From assembly GCF_014203665.1 (NCBI RefSeq), contig NZ_JACHJN010000009.1, positions 290,124-354,123 of the forward strand: a stretch of 64,000 nt of DNA, written 5' to 3'. The translations under genes were made by a program, and so were the position numbers. Positions within the stretch are counted from its first letter, which is position 1; each line of letters opens with the position of its first letter. Shown piece by piece: positions 53,887-62,206 of this stretch. The notes beneath the pieces are model-generated. The model did no database searches, was not told the origin of the DNA, and saw only the letters and a program-made list of their open reading frames with translations. This stretch comes from Saccharothrix tamanrassetensis. GTDB taxonomy: Bacteria; Actinomycetota; Actinomycetes; Mycobacteriales; Pseudonocardiaceae.

Positions 53887-54747
53887 ATGGCGGATGGCAC
53901 TACTCGGGGCAAGCGCAGGCTGGCCCGGTTCATCAAGCAGTTGCAGGGCAAGTCCGGGCTGACCGCCGAGGAGATCGCCCGGCGCACGCGGGTGTCGCGG
54001 CCGACCGTCACCCGATTGCTCCAGGGCACGCACCTCGCCCGCTGGCCGTCCGTGTCGGTGATCCTGGACGAGCTGGCCGCGCCGCCCGAGCTGAAGACGT
54101 TCCTGCTCCGGATGTGGGAGGTCGCGGACGTCGACAACGCCAGGATCGAGCACGCCGGCGCCCTGCCGGTCAAGTACCGGCGGTTCCGGATGGACGAGCT
54201 GGAGGCGTACCGGGAGCGCACGCTCGACGTCGCCTACGTCCCGGGAATGCTCCAGACCGCCGGCTACGCCGAGGCCGTCGCCCGCGCCTCGCACCGGCTG
54301 GTCGTCGGTGACGACTGGGTCGAAACAGCGGGAGCCGAACGATTGAGCCGCCAACAGTTGCTCAGCCGCGCGGATCCGTTCGAGCTGCACGCGCTGATCG
54401 ACGAGGCCGCCCTGCGCCGGGCGGTCGGCGGCCCGGCGGTCCTGCGGGAGCAGCTCGACCACCTGGTCGACGCGGCGGAACGGCCGAACGTGACCATCCA
54501 GGTGCTGCCGTTCGACGCCGGCGCGTACGGCCCGCAGCCGACGGCGCTGCTGCTGCTGGACTTCCCCGAGGAGGACGCCCCCTGTGCGGCCTATACCGAG
54601 GAGATCTCCGGTCTTGCCATGCTCGAGGAACCGGAGGAGGTGGAGCCGTTGGACGGCGTCTGGCGTGACGCGGCGGCCGCCGCGCTGACTCCGGAGGACT
54701 CCGTCAAGTTCGTCTTGGCGGTCCGGGACACCCTAGGAGACTCATGA
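53887..54747 (+). CDS. XRE-family regulator with DUF5753 domain
   Basis: The 286-residue protein has an N-terminal helix-turn-helix (LTAEEIARRTRVSRPTVTRL) and a C-terminal DUF5753 region with VPGMLQTAGYAEAV and NVTIQVLPFDAGAYG. XRE-DUF5753 genes in actinomycetes are nearly always followed by DUF397 genes, as here with an ATGA overlap. Such pairs behave like regulator-effector modules in development and antibiotic control. Confidence 0.92.
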   Translation: MADGTTRGKRRLARFIKQLQGKSGLTAEEIARRTRVSRPTVTRLLQGTHLARWPSVSVILDELAAPPELKTFLLRMWEVADVDNARIEHAGALPVKYRRFRMDELEAYRERTLDVAYVPGMLQTAGYAEAVARASHRLVVGDDWVETAGAERLSRQQLLSRADPFELHALIDEAALRRAVGGPAVLREQLDHLVDAAERPNVTIQVLPFDAGAYGPQPTALLLLDFPEEDAPCAAYTEEISGLAMLEEPEEVEPLDGVWRDAAAAALTPEDSVKFVLAVRDTLGDS

Positions 54748-54929
54748 TCGAGCAGACCTGGCGCAAGAGCAGCCGCAGCGCGTCCGCCGCGCAGTGCGTG
54801 GAGCTGGCGGTGACGGACGAGGTGACCGGCGTGCGGGACACCAAGAACCGCGACGGAGGGACGTTGGTCTTCCGGGCGCGGGCGTTCCGGGCCTTCCTGA
54901 CCGAGGTGAAGACCGCCGGCCGAGGCTGA
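54744..54929 (+). CDS. DUF397 protein
   Basis: The 61-residue protein shows the DUF397 signature TWRKSSRSASAAQCVELAV, then GVRDTKNRDGGTLVF and FRAFLTEVK. The gene overlaps the XRE-DUF5753 gene and its product probably antagonises or partners that regulator. The length is normal for the family. Confidence 0.93.
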   Translation: MIEQTWRKSSRSASAAQCVELAVTDEVTGVRDTKNRDGGTLVFRARAFRAFLTEVKTAGRG

Positions 54930-55055
54930 CCGCGCGCCCCGGGGCGTCCCGCCGGGGGCGCCCCGAGTCGTCCGGGCTCGGCAGCGCGCGGTCCCGGCGC
55001 CCGGTGAACCCGATCCGCGGGTGCGGCCCCGGGGAGTGCGGCTAGGCTGCCCGAC

Positions 55056-55211
55056 ATGCAGAAGTGGGAGTACGCCACGGTCCCGCTGTTGATCCACGCC
55101 ACCAAGGCGATCCTGGACCAGTGGGGCGAGGACGGCTGGGAGCTGGTCACCGTCCTGCCGAACCCGAGCGGTGAGCAGCACGTCGCCTACCTGAAGCGGC
55201 CGAAGGCATGA
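55056..55211 (+). CDS. DUF4177 small protein
   Basis: The 51-residue protein reads WEYATVPLLIHATKAILDQW, then GEDGWELVTVLP, characteristic of DUF4177 and the equivalent of mycobacterial Rv3678A. TAGGCT (55043-55048) ends 7 bases before the ATG, with no ribosome site, so the message is probably leaderless. Its stop overlaps the ridA-like start by four bases. Confidence 0.88.
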   Translation: MQKWEYATVPLLIHATKAILDQWGEDGWELVTVLPNPSGEQHVAYLKRPKA

Positions 55212-55666
55212 GCTGGACGTCCCGCCTGGCCGAGCTCGGCGTGGCACTGCCGCCGGTCGCCGCGCCCGTCGCGGCCTACGTGCCGGCGGTGCGCTCCGGG
55301 AACCTGGTGTACACGTCCGGGCAGCTGCCCTTCGTCGCCGGGTCGCTCGCGGCCACCGGCAAGGTCGGCGGCGACGTGAGCCCGGAGGAGGCGAAGGCGC
55401 ACGCGCGGACCTGCGCGCTCAACGCGCTGGCCGCGGTCGACGACCTGGTGGGCCTCGACGCGGTCGTCCGGATCGTGAAGCTGACCGGTTTCGTGGCCTC
55501 CGCCGAGGGGTTCACCGGGCAGCCGGCCGTGGTCAACGGCGCTTCCGAGCTGCTGGGCGAGGTCTTCGGGGACGCGGGCAGGCACGCCCGGGCGGCGGTC
55601 GGCGTGGCCGAGCTGCCGCTGGGCGCGCCGGTCGAGGTGGACCTGATCGTCGAAATCGGGGAGTGA
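55208..55666 (+). CDS. RidA family protein (reactive enamine/imine deaminase)
   Basis: The 152-residue protein has the RidA features YTSGQLPFV near residue 36 and AALxAV-type helix ALNALAAVDDLVGLDAVV. RidA proteins hydrolyse reactive imines produced by PLP enzymes. The conserved arginine of canonical RidA near residue 105 is not obvious, so a divergent YjgH/Rid subgroup is likely. It corresponds to Rv3678c in the whiB4 neighbourhood. Confidence 0.88.
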   Translation: MSWTSRLAELGVALPPVAAPVAAYVPAVRSGNLVYTSGQLPFVAGSLAATGKVGGDVSPEEAKAHARTCALNALAAVDDLVGLDAVVRIVKLTGFVASAEGFTGQPAVVNGASELLGEVFGDAGRHARAAVGVAELPLGAPVEVDLIVEIGE

Positions 55667-55667
55667 G

Positions 55668-56270
55668 ATGTCCGACACCCTGCACGAGCTGTTGCTGCGG
55701 CTGGCCGGTCGGCTGCCGGACGACGTGCTCTGGCGGTTCCGCGACTGGGCCGCGTCGGACGCGGTCGCGGTGCTCGCGCGGGCGCTGCCCCGGACGCTGC
55801 TGCACGACCGGATCGGGTTGACCGACCGCGAGCAACGTCTGCTCACCGACGGTCTGGTCCCGCACGGTGCCGATCTTTCCTCGATCAGTTCTGTCAAGGG
55901 ACTGGACGAGGAGCCCGATCCCGGTTACACATTCACCCCGGAATCACCCGAACGGGTGTTGATGGGAGATTCCGCGACCGTGGTGCTCGGCGCGACCATG
56001 CGCGGTCGCCTCGGGGTCGGCGAAGTCCGGTCCACGTGGCGGCACGGCGCGGACGGGGTCAGGAGGGTCATCCTGGTCACGGCCACGTCCGAGCCCGCCC
56101 GGCTGGCAGCCGAGCTCCAGCGGGTGCTGCGGGCGCTCGGCGAGCACGACCCGTGCGTGGAGGTCCTGCCCGCCGGACTTGACCTGCCGCCCTACCACCG
56201 GGCGGCGTTGGCGGCATCGGAGCTGGTGTGCACCGGCGCCGAGGCCGACGGGCACCTGGTGCCCGTGTAG
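55668..56270 (+). CDS. Hypothetical protein (200 aa), paralog of the next gene product
   Basis: The N-terminal helices LHELLLRLAGRLPDDVLWRF and the later VRSTWRHGADGVRRVILVTA resemble the following protein (LHDLLLALAGRVDDDALTQA and VRATWRSSPAG, then RVVLVDIG). The two genes therefore arose by duplication. No enzymatic motif is visible. The ATG begins 1 base after the ridA stop, and the next gene starts 38 bases downstream. Confidence 0.7.
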   Translation: MSDTLHELLLRLAGRLPDDVLWRFRDWAASDAVAVLARALPRTLLHDRIGLTDREQRLLTDGLVPHGADLSSISSVKGLDEEPDPGYTFTPESPERVLMGDSATVVLGATMRGRLGVGEVRSTWRHGADGVRRVILVTATSEPARLAAELQRVLRALGEHDPCVEVLPAGLDLPPYHRAALAASELVCTGAEADGHLVPV

Positions 56271-56308
56271 AGCTCGTCGCTGCCGCGCGGGCCGGAAGGA
56301 GAGCAGGC

Positions 56309-57703
56309 GTGACGAACGACGGAGTGGGGCTTCCCGTCCGTTTACACGACCTCCTGTTGGCGTTGGCCGGTCGGGTCGACGACGACGCGCTGACCCAGGC
56401 GAGAGAGCTGCTGGCGGTCGCCGAGCTGGACCGCGCGGTCGAGCTCCTGGTCGGCGTGCTGCTGGCCGGGCGCATCCCGGTGTCGGTGGACGAACGCCGT
56501 GAGCTCGGCTGGCTGCTGGCCGAGGTGCGGTCCGACCGGTCGTTGGCGGACAGGTTGTTCGCCGTCGAGCAGGTCCCGGTGCCGCGCCACCGGTTCACCG
56601 TCGAGTCCGACCCGGCCGACGGGTTGGCCGAGGTGCTGGGCAAGACGGCCTCCGTGCTGCCCGACGTGCGCTCGGTGCGGGCGACCTGGCGTTCCAGCCC
56701 AGCCGGCGCGACGCCCGGTCCGCTGCCGCAGCGGGTGGTCCTGGTGGACATCGGTCCGGCGGGGTTCGCCCCGGCGACCGCCTACCGGGTGGACACCGTG
56801 CTGCGCCAGGCCGGGATCCGCGCGGCGGTGGAGGTGCTGACCGTCGGGACGCCCCTCGGCGAGTACCACGCCGCGGCGGTGACCACGGCCCGGGAAGTGT
56901 TCTTCCAGTCGGTGGCGGTGCCGGACAGCCCGCCGGACCCGGCGACCTGGTTCGACGGCGAGGTCCGGGACGAGGCACCGGTGGTCGAGCCGGAACCGGT
57001 GCCCGTGGAACCCGAAGCCGGCTCCAAGCCCCGTCGTGCGCGGGTCGACCCGTTCGAGGGGGCGCAGCCCTTCCCGCCCAAGCCGGTGAAGCGGCTGCCG
57101 GTGCGCGAGCCCGTGGTGGAGGAAGCGGCCGAGCCCGCTGCCGAAGCAGCCGTCGAGGAGCCGGTGCCGGTCGACTCGCACCACCACTCGCGGGAGCACT
57201 CGCGGGACGATGCGCACGTGGTGCGGACCGATTCGCACCGGTCGCGGGGCGAGAGCCCTTCGCGGTCCCGCGACGAGGCGGGTCACTCGCGGAACGGTTC
57301 ACAGCGCGCACACGACGAGCCGCACCTCCCCGAGGGAGCGGCCCGGGCACACGACGATGCGCCGCACGGACACGACGAGCCGACGCCCGGACACGACGAA
57401 GTGCTTCGCGGGCGGAACGGTGAACCTGCGCCGATCGAGGAGCCGCCGCTGTCGCGGGCCGAGGTGACGACCGAGTTGGGTCCGGACGACCTGGCGGCGT
57501 TGCAGGCGGCGCTGGCGGACGGGCAGGCTCCGGCGGCGGTGCACCTGCCGCCGACCGTGGACGCGAAGCTCAGCGACCGGGAGCGGGCGTTGTTGCAGCA
57601 GCTGCACGAGGAGCTGGCGCAGCGCGAGCAGCAGACCTGGCCACCCGGCCCCGAGTTCGTCAACGGCGTGCCCAAGCCGAACAACGGCAAGTACCCCGGC
57701 TGA
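56309..57703 (+). CDS. Hypothetical protein (464 aa) with His/Arg/Ser-rich linker
   Basis: Residues 1-215 are homologous to the preceding 200-residue protein. They are followed by an acidic Pro/Glu/Val linker and a low-complexity His/Ser/Arg/Asp region (about 290-385, with repeats such as HSREHSRDDAH). A C-terminal helical domain (LSDRERALLQQLHEELAQRE) closes the chain. No function is known. The GTG at 56309 has GGAAGGAG upstream. A strong terminator follows, ending the DUF4177-RidA unit. Confidence 0.7.
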   Translation: MTNDGVGLPVRLHDLLLALAGRVDDDALTQARELLAVAELDRAVELLVGVLLAGRIPVSVDERRELGWLLAEVRSDRSLADRLFAVEQVPVPRHRFTVESDPADGLAEVLGKTASVLPDVRSVRATWRSSPAGATPGPLPQRVVLVDIGPAGFAPATAYRVDTVLRQAGIRAAVEVLTVGTPLGEYHAAAVTTAREVFFQSVAVPDSPPDPATWFDGEVRDEAPVVEPEPVPVEPEAGSKPRRARVDPFEGAQPFPPKPVKRLPVREPVVEEAAEPAAEAAVEEPVPVDSHHHSREHSRDDAHVVRTDSHRSRGESPSRSRDEAGHSRNGSQRAHDEPHLPEGAARAHDDAPHGHDEPTPGHDEVLRGRNGEPAPIEEPPLSRAEVTTELGPDDLAALQAALADGQAPAAVHLPPTVDAKLSDRERALLQQLHEELAQREQQTWPPGPEFVNGVPKPNNGKYPG

Positions 57704-57738
57704 CCATCCGGCTCCGGCCGGGAACGGTCTTCGGGCCG

Positions 57739-57778
57739 GCACTGGACGCCCGCTCCTCCGGGATCGGGCGTCCAGTGC
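57739..57778. terminator. Terminator after the duplicated hypothetical genes
   Basis: Fourteen-base arms GCACTGGACGCCCG (57739-57752) and CGGGCGTCCAGTGC (57765-57778) are perfect complements. The remaining 220 bases to the next stop show no gene. Confidence 0.85.
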
Positions 57779-58002
57779 TTCGCGGCGTGTCGGGTAGGTC
57801 GCGTGGCGCTCTCAGAGGCCTGGTGGACCGAAGATCAGGCGGCTGTCGGCTCGAATATAGCTGTGACTTTCATCACACAAGAATGGAACCTCGGCAGTGC
57901 GGCTCGGGCTTCCGGGGGTCAAGCGGCGGTAGGCGTGACTGGTCTGCCCGGTAGCCGAGCCCCGGATCTTTCACGCCGTCCACCGCGGCACGTCGACGCG
58001 CC

Positions 58003-58902
58003 TCACGACTCGGCTTTGCGGCGGGCCAGGTCGATGATGCGTTGCAGGTGCAGGCCTCGGTGGACATCGCAGCGGTGGGTCGTGGTGCCGCTGGCGACCA
58101 TGGCCACGAAGTCGTCCAGCAGGTTCGTGTAGCACTGCTGCGCGGTCGTCCCCCGATCCGCGAGGGTGCGGTAGCCGTGCTCGCCGTAGACGCTCACCTC
58201 GGCGATGCCGGGGTTCAGCGGCACGGTCATGGTCAGCGACGCACTGCTGGTCGCGCCGCCCTCGTGGGCGAAGACCAGTTGCCACAGACCGGTCTCCGAG
58301 CGGTTCGCGGCGATCACGTCGGTGATCCGGCCGAGTGCGGCGTCCAGCAGGTCGAACGCGTGCGGGCCGACGTCGTCCAGGGGCCCGCGGTCGTGGCGCC
58401 AGGGGGAGTCGGCGAACGGTCCGCCGAGGAGGGCTCCGGTCAGCCAGCGGGCGTTGCCGCCGACCCAGCCGCCGGCCTGGCGGAGCTGGGCCAGCTGTTC
58501 CCCGGTCTCCGGGGCGAAGCGCCTGGTGAGCACGACCAGCGAGGCGACGCCGGACTGGTCGACGGCTTCGGCCAGGCGTTCCGCGTCGTCCACAGTGGAC
58601 GCGATGGGCTTCTCCAGGATGAGGTGCTTGCCTTGCCGCGCGGCTTTGACGGCGATGTCGGCCTGGACGCCGGGTGGCACGGCGAAGGCGACCGCGTCCA
58701 CAGTGGACAGCAGTTCGTCCGGATCGGCGGCGACCGTCGCGCCGTAGGAGTGGGCCAGTTCGGCGGCGGCCTCGGGGCGGCGGGCCCAGACCGACGCCAG
58801 GCGGGTTCCGGGGTGGTCGGCCAGCCCCGGCGCGTGCACGAGTTGTGCCCAGGGGCCGGCTCCGACGAGTCCTACGCGCAGCTGTTCGTCCACGAGGCCC
58901 AT
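58003..58902 (-). CDS. Gfo/Idh/MocA family oxidoreductase
   Basis: The 299-residue protein has the Rossmann motif VGLVGAGPWAQLVHAP, the signature LILEKPIAST (about residues 94-103) and the catalytic-region GPLDDVGPHAFDLLDAALG. Family members oxidise or reduce sugars and inositols with NAD(P). The substrate is unknown. It follows a small membrane-protein gene by 4 bases on the same strand. Confidence 0.9.
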   Translation of the reverse strand: MGLVDEQLRVGLVGAGPWAQLVHAPGLADHPGTRLASVWARRPEAAAELAHSYGATVAADPDELLSTVDAVAFAVPPGVQADIAVKAARQGKHLILEKPIASTVDDAERLAEAVDQSGVASLVVLTRRFAPETGEQLAQLRQAGGWVGGNARWLTGALLGGPFADSPWRHDRGPLDDVGPHAFDLLDAALGRITDVIAANRSETGLWQLVFAHEGGATSSASLTMTVPLNPGIAEVSVYGEHGYRTLADRGTTAQQCYTNLLDDFVAMVASGTTTHRCDVHRGLHLQRIIDLARRKAES

Positions 58903-58906
58903 GGTT

Positions 58907-59263
58907 TCACCGGCCGCCGAGGTAGGCCGAGGCAGGGACGAAAATCCGCCCGCCGTTGTCGAACCGGAGTTCGACGCCGTCCGGTTGGCGGACCACCTCC
59001 GGCGAGTCGTCCCAGCCGCCCGGGATCTCCACCACGTGACCGTGGTCCTCGCTCCGGCCGAGCCACACCTCGTACTCCGGCGGGCCGAGCACGCTCTCCG
59101 ACTTCTTCACCCAGACGCCGGGGGTGCCCTCGTCCGAGCTGATCGTCTCGGTCGTCGACAGGAAGATGATCAGCCCCGAGACGGTTGTCATGCCGATGCC
59201 GATGATCGCGCCCAGGGCGAACAGCAGCACGTTCACCAGGCAGCCTTTTTTCGCGGTGTCCAC
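58907..59263 (-). CDS. Single-pass membrane protein (118 aa)
   Basis: The GTG at 59263 starts VDTAKKG followed by a hydrophobic helix (about residues 10-35) and an extracellular-type domain with EDHGHVVEIPGGWDDSPE. No family was recognised. It is divergent from the NUDIX gene (31 bases apart), and the MocA-like gene is downstream. Confidence 0.65.
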   Translation of the reverse strand: MDTAKKGCLVNVLLFALGAIIGIGMTTVSGLIIFLSTTETISSDEGTPGVWVKKSESVLGPPEYEVWLGRSEDHGHVVEIPGGWDDSPEVVRQPDGVELRFDNGGRIFVPASAYLGGR

Positions 59264-59294
59264 GCGGGATGATCCTCGTCGTAGGCTCGGGATC

Positions 59295-60095
59295 GTGCGC
59301 GAACTTCCCGAGGAACTGGTACTGCCGCCGGGCATGGTGCCCGATGTCGTCCCCGAGGTCCCGGTGACCCCGCGGGACGCCGCGACCGTGATGTTGCTGC
59401 GCGACGGCGACGCGGGCACCGAGGTGTTCCTCCAGCGGCGCGTGCGGGGGATGGCGTTCGCGGGCGGGATGACGGTCTTCCCCGGCGGCGGCGTCGACCC
59501 GCGGGACGCCGACACGTCCGTGGCGTGGACCGGGCCGCCGCCGGAGTGGTGGGCCGAGCGGTTCGCCTGTCCGCCGGAGCTGGCGCGGGCGCTGGTGTGC
59601 GCGGCGGTGCGGGAGACGTTCGAGGAGTCCGGGGTGCTGCTGGCCGGGGCGTCCGACTCCGTCGTGGTCGATACCTCGCCCTACGCCGAGGCGCGGAAAG
59701 CGCTGGTGGCCCGTGAGGTGTCGCTGGCGCAGTTCCTCGCCGACGAGGGGCTGGTGCTGCGGGCCGACCTGCTGCGGCCGTGGGCCAACTGGGTCACGCC
59801 CGCCGAGGAGCCCCGCCGGTACGACACGCGGTTCTTCGTCGCCGTGCTGCCGATTGGGCAGCGGGCGGACGGGTGGACCACGGAGGCGTCCGACGCGGTG
59901 TGGCAGTCGCCGGCGGGCGCGTTGGAGGATTGGCGGGAGGGACGGCGCCTGCTGATGCCGCCCACCTGGGTGACGTTGACGGAGTTGGCCGAGTTCTCGG
60001 GGGTGGCGGACGTGCTCACGGCGTCGCGCGAGGTGGAGAAGATCATTCCGAAGGTCGTGCGGGACGGCAACGCGGTGCGGGTGGTCCTGCCGTGA
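59295..60095 (+). CDS. NUDIX hydrolase
   Basis: The 266-residue protein carries the Nudix box: GGGVDPRDA, an insertion, then AAVRETFEESGVLL (REx2EExG intact). Long Nudix proteins of this layout include CoA and ADP-ribose pyrophosphatase relatives; the substrate is unknown. TAGGCT (59282-59287) ends 7 bases before the GTG, suggesting a leaderless message. Its stop overlaps the start of the MBL gene by four bases. Confidence 0.9.
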   Translation: MRELPEELVLPPGMVPDVVPEVPVTPRDAATVMLLRDGDAGTEVFLQRRVRGMAFAGGMTVFPGGGVDPRDADTSVAWTGPPPEWWAERFACPPELARALVCAAVRETFEESGVLLAGASDSVVVDTSPYAEARKALVAREVSLAQFLADEGLVLRADLLRPWANWVTPAEEPRRYDTRFFVAVLPIGQRADGWTTEASDAVWQSPAGALEDWREGRRLLMPPTWVTLTELAEFSGVADVLTASREVEKIIPKVVRDGNAVRVVLP

Positions 60096-60853
60096 GCCCG
60101 GCGTACGGGCAGCTGCGCGAGGTCACGCCGTTCGCGTCGGTCGTGCTGGCGGAGAACCCCTCGGTGATGACGCTGGAGGGGACCAACACCTGGCTGCTGC
60201 GCGCGCCGGGGTCGGCGTCGTGCGCCGTCGTCGATCCCGGCCCGTCCGACCGCGGCCACCTGGAGCGGGTGGCTGCGTTCGGGCCGGTGGACGTGGTGCT
60301 GCTGACGCACGGGCACCCGGACCACTCGGGGGGCGCGGCCGAGTTCGGCGCGCTGGTCGGCGCTCCGGTGCGGGCGCTGGACCCGGCGCTGCGGCTCGGG
60401 TCGGAGGGGCTGGCCGGTGGTGACGTCGTGGAGGCCGGCGGCCTGGAGATCCGGGTGCTGGCGACGCCGGGGCACACCGACGACTCGCTGTGCTTCCTGG
60501 TCGGCGACGCGGTGCTGACCGGTGACACCGTGCTGGGGCGCGGCACCACCGTGCTGGACGGCAAGCTGCGGGACTACCTGGAGTCGTTACAGACGCTCGC
60601 CGACCTGCCGCCGGACACCGTGGTGCTGCCGGGGCACGGGCCGGAGCTGCCGGACGTCGGCTCGGTCGCGCAGGCCTACCTGGCTCACCGCGAGCAGCGG
60701 TTGGCGCAGGTGCGGGCGGCTGTGGAGGAACTCGGCGGCTCGCCCACCGCACGGCAGGTGGTGGAGCGGGTCTACGCCGACGTGGACCGCTCGCTGTGGC
60801 AGGCGGCGGAGTGGTCCGTGCGGTCGCAGCTGGAGTACCTGGCCGATTCCTGA
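60092..60853 (+). CDS. Metallo-beta-lactamase fold hydrolase
   Basis: The 253-residue protein has the zinc motif LLTHGHPDHSGG, further ligands in ATPGHTDDS and GDTVLGRGTT, and PGHGPE. A C-terminal helical domain (LAQVRAAVEELGGSPTARQV) is of the LACTB2-like type. It corresponds to mycobacterial Rv3677c in the same conserved neighbourhood. The substrate is unknown. It is coupled to the NUDIX gene. Confidence 0.9.
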   Translation: MSPAYGQLREVTPFASVVLAENPSVMTLEGTNTWLLRAPGSASCAVVDPGPSDRGHLERVAAFGPVDVVLLTHGHPDHSGGAAEFGALVGAPVRALDPALRLGSEGLAGGDVVEAGGLEIRVLATPGHTDDSLCFLVGDAVLTGDTVLGRGTTVLDGKLRDYLESLQTLADLPPDTVVLPGHGPELPDVGSVAQAYLAHREQRLAQVRAAVEELGGSPTARQVVERVYADVDRSLWQAAEWSVRSQLEYLADS

Positions 60854-60941
60854 CGGGTCGTCGAGCACGTGGCGCCGCCCGTCGGGGTACGCCCGCCGGG
60901 AGATTCGGGCGCGGGGTGACGGGCCGGTCGCGACGGGAGCT

Positions 60942-60971
60942 GTTCGGCAGGCAGTGGTTCGGCAGGCAGTG
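60942..60971. repeat. 15-bp tandem duplication
   Basis: GTTCGGCAGGCAGTG occurs twice without a gap (60942-60956 and 60957-60971) in the 190-base gap between the MBL gene and the convergent clamp gene. No other structure was seen there. Confidence 0.7.
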
Positions 60972-61046
60972 CACGGGCCGGGGCGCACCGGGTCTGCGGT
61001 GGCGCGCTCCGGCGGTGCGGACTAGCGATGTGGTCAGGCGGTGTGG

Positions 61047-62147
61047 TCAGGCGACGGTGCGGAGGGGTACCACGAGGTACTTGAGGTCGATGCCGTCGTC
61101 GCCCGGCTGGGACGTCAGCACGGTGGAGCGGAGGCCGTCCTGGATGCGGAGTTCCACCCGGCGTCCACTGAACGCCCTCAGGGCGTCCGCGAGGTACCTC
61201 GCCTGGAAGGTCTTGGTCACCCGGTTGCCCTCGATGGTGGCCTTCACCGACTCCTCGGACTCGCCGGTCTGCGGGTCGCTGCCGCGTACCCGCAGTTCGC
61301 TGTCCTCGACCTGGAGCGTCACCGAGCCGTGCGGGCCCGAGTACGGCGTCGCCCGGCGCACGGCTCCCGCCAGGGCGTCCGCCTCCACCACCACGGTGCT
61401 GTCTATGACTGCCTCCAGCAGTTTGCGGGCTCGCTCGTCGGGAAACGGAGAAGCCAGGAGGGTAGTGCTCACACTGCCGCCCGACCACGAGAGGGCTATG
61501 CGGTCTTCGTCCGCGTGGATGTGGACGACAGTCTGCTGCGGGAGGCGCGCCACGTCAGCCATCAGAGCGGCGGGCGCCAGGACGTTCAGGGAACCTTCAG
61601 GCGACCACGGGACGGTCGCGTACGCCATCCGATAGCGGTCCGTGGTGATCAACTCGATCCGGTGACCGATGCCGAGCATCCGGACACCGGTGAAGATCGG
61701 CAGGGCGTCGTCCTTCGACGTCGCGCTGGAGACCGCGCCGAGCACCGCCGCCAGCAGGTCGGACGGGATCGCGCCCGCCACCGGGGGCAGGTGCGGCACG
61801 CCGGGGTGGGACGCCAGGTCCAGCAGCGGCAGCGCGAAGCGGGCCGAGCCGGTGCGGACGGCCAGCCGGGAGCCCTCCACCACCAGCCGGACCTGCGGGT
61901 CGCCGAGGCTGCGCAGGGTGTCCGCGAATGGCCTGGCGGGGACCACGACCTCGCCGTCGGTGTGCACCGTGGCCGGCCGCGTCAGGCGCACGGCGTGCTC
62001 GCGGTCGCTGCCTGCCAGCTCGACCCCGGCCGGCCCGGCACGCAGCACGAGACCGGCCAGCACGGGGTCGAGCACCCTGGTCGGCAGCAGGCGGGACACC
62101 TCGGTGGCAGCGGCGGCCAACTCGGCGGTGGTCGCGGTCAGGTCCAT
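61047..62147 (-). CDS. DNA polymerase III beta-subunit (sliding clamp) paralog
   Basis: The 366-residue protein has three clamp-like domains, with FADTLRSLGDPQVRLVVEGS in domain 1, RIELITTDRYRMAYATVPW in domain 2 and a C-terminal YLVVPLRTV that aligns with the usual YLxMPxR end. The genome's main dnaN should lie at the replication origin next to dnaA and recF, which are absent here, so this is an extra clamp. TAGCGT ends 7 bases before the ATG, suggesting a leaderless message. Confidence 0.85.
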   Translation of the reverse strand: MDLTATTAELAAAATEVSRLLPTRVLDPVLAGLVLRAGPAGVELAGSDREHAVRLTRPATVHTDGEVVVPARPFADTLRSLGDPQVRLVVEGSRLAVRTGSARFALPLLDLASHPGVPHLPPVAGAIPSDLLAAVLGAVSSATSKDDALPIFTGVRMLGIGHRIELITTDRYRMAYATVPWSPEGSLNVLAPAALMADVARLPQQTVVHIHADEDRIALSWSGGSVSTTLLASPFPDERARKLLEAVIDSTVVVEADALAGAVRRATPYSGPHGSVTLQVEDSELRVRGSDPQTGESEESVKATIEGNRVTKTFQARYLADALRAFSGRRVELRIQDGLRSTVLTSQPGDDGIDLKYLVVPLRTVA

Positions 62148-62206
62148 GCCCACGACGCTAGACCCGACCACCGACAATCTTGATGTCCGCGCTGGTCAAG
62201 GGCGGT

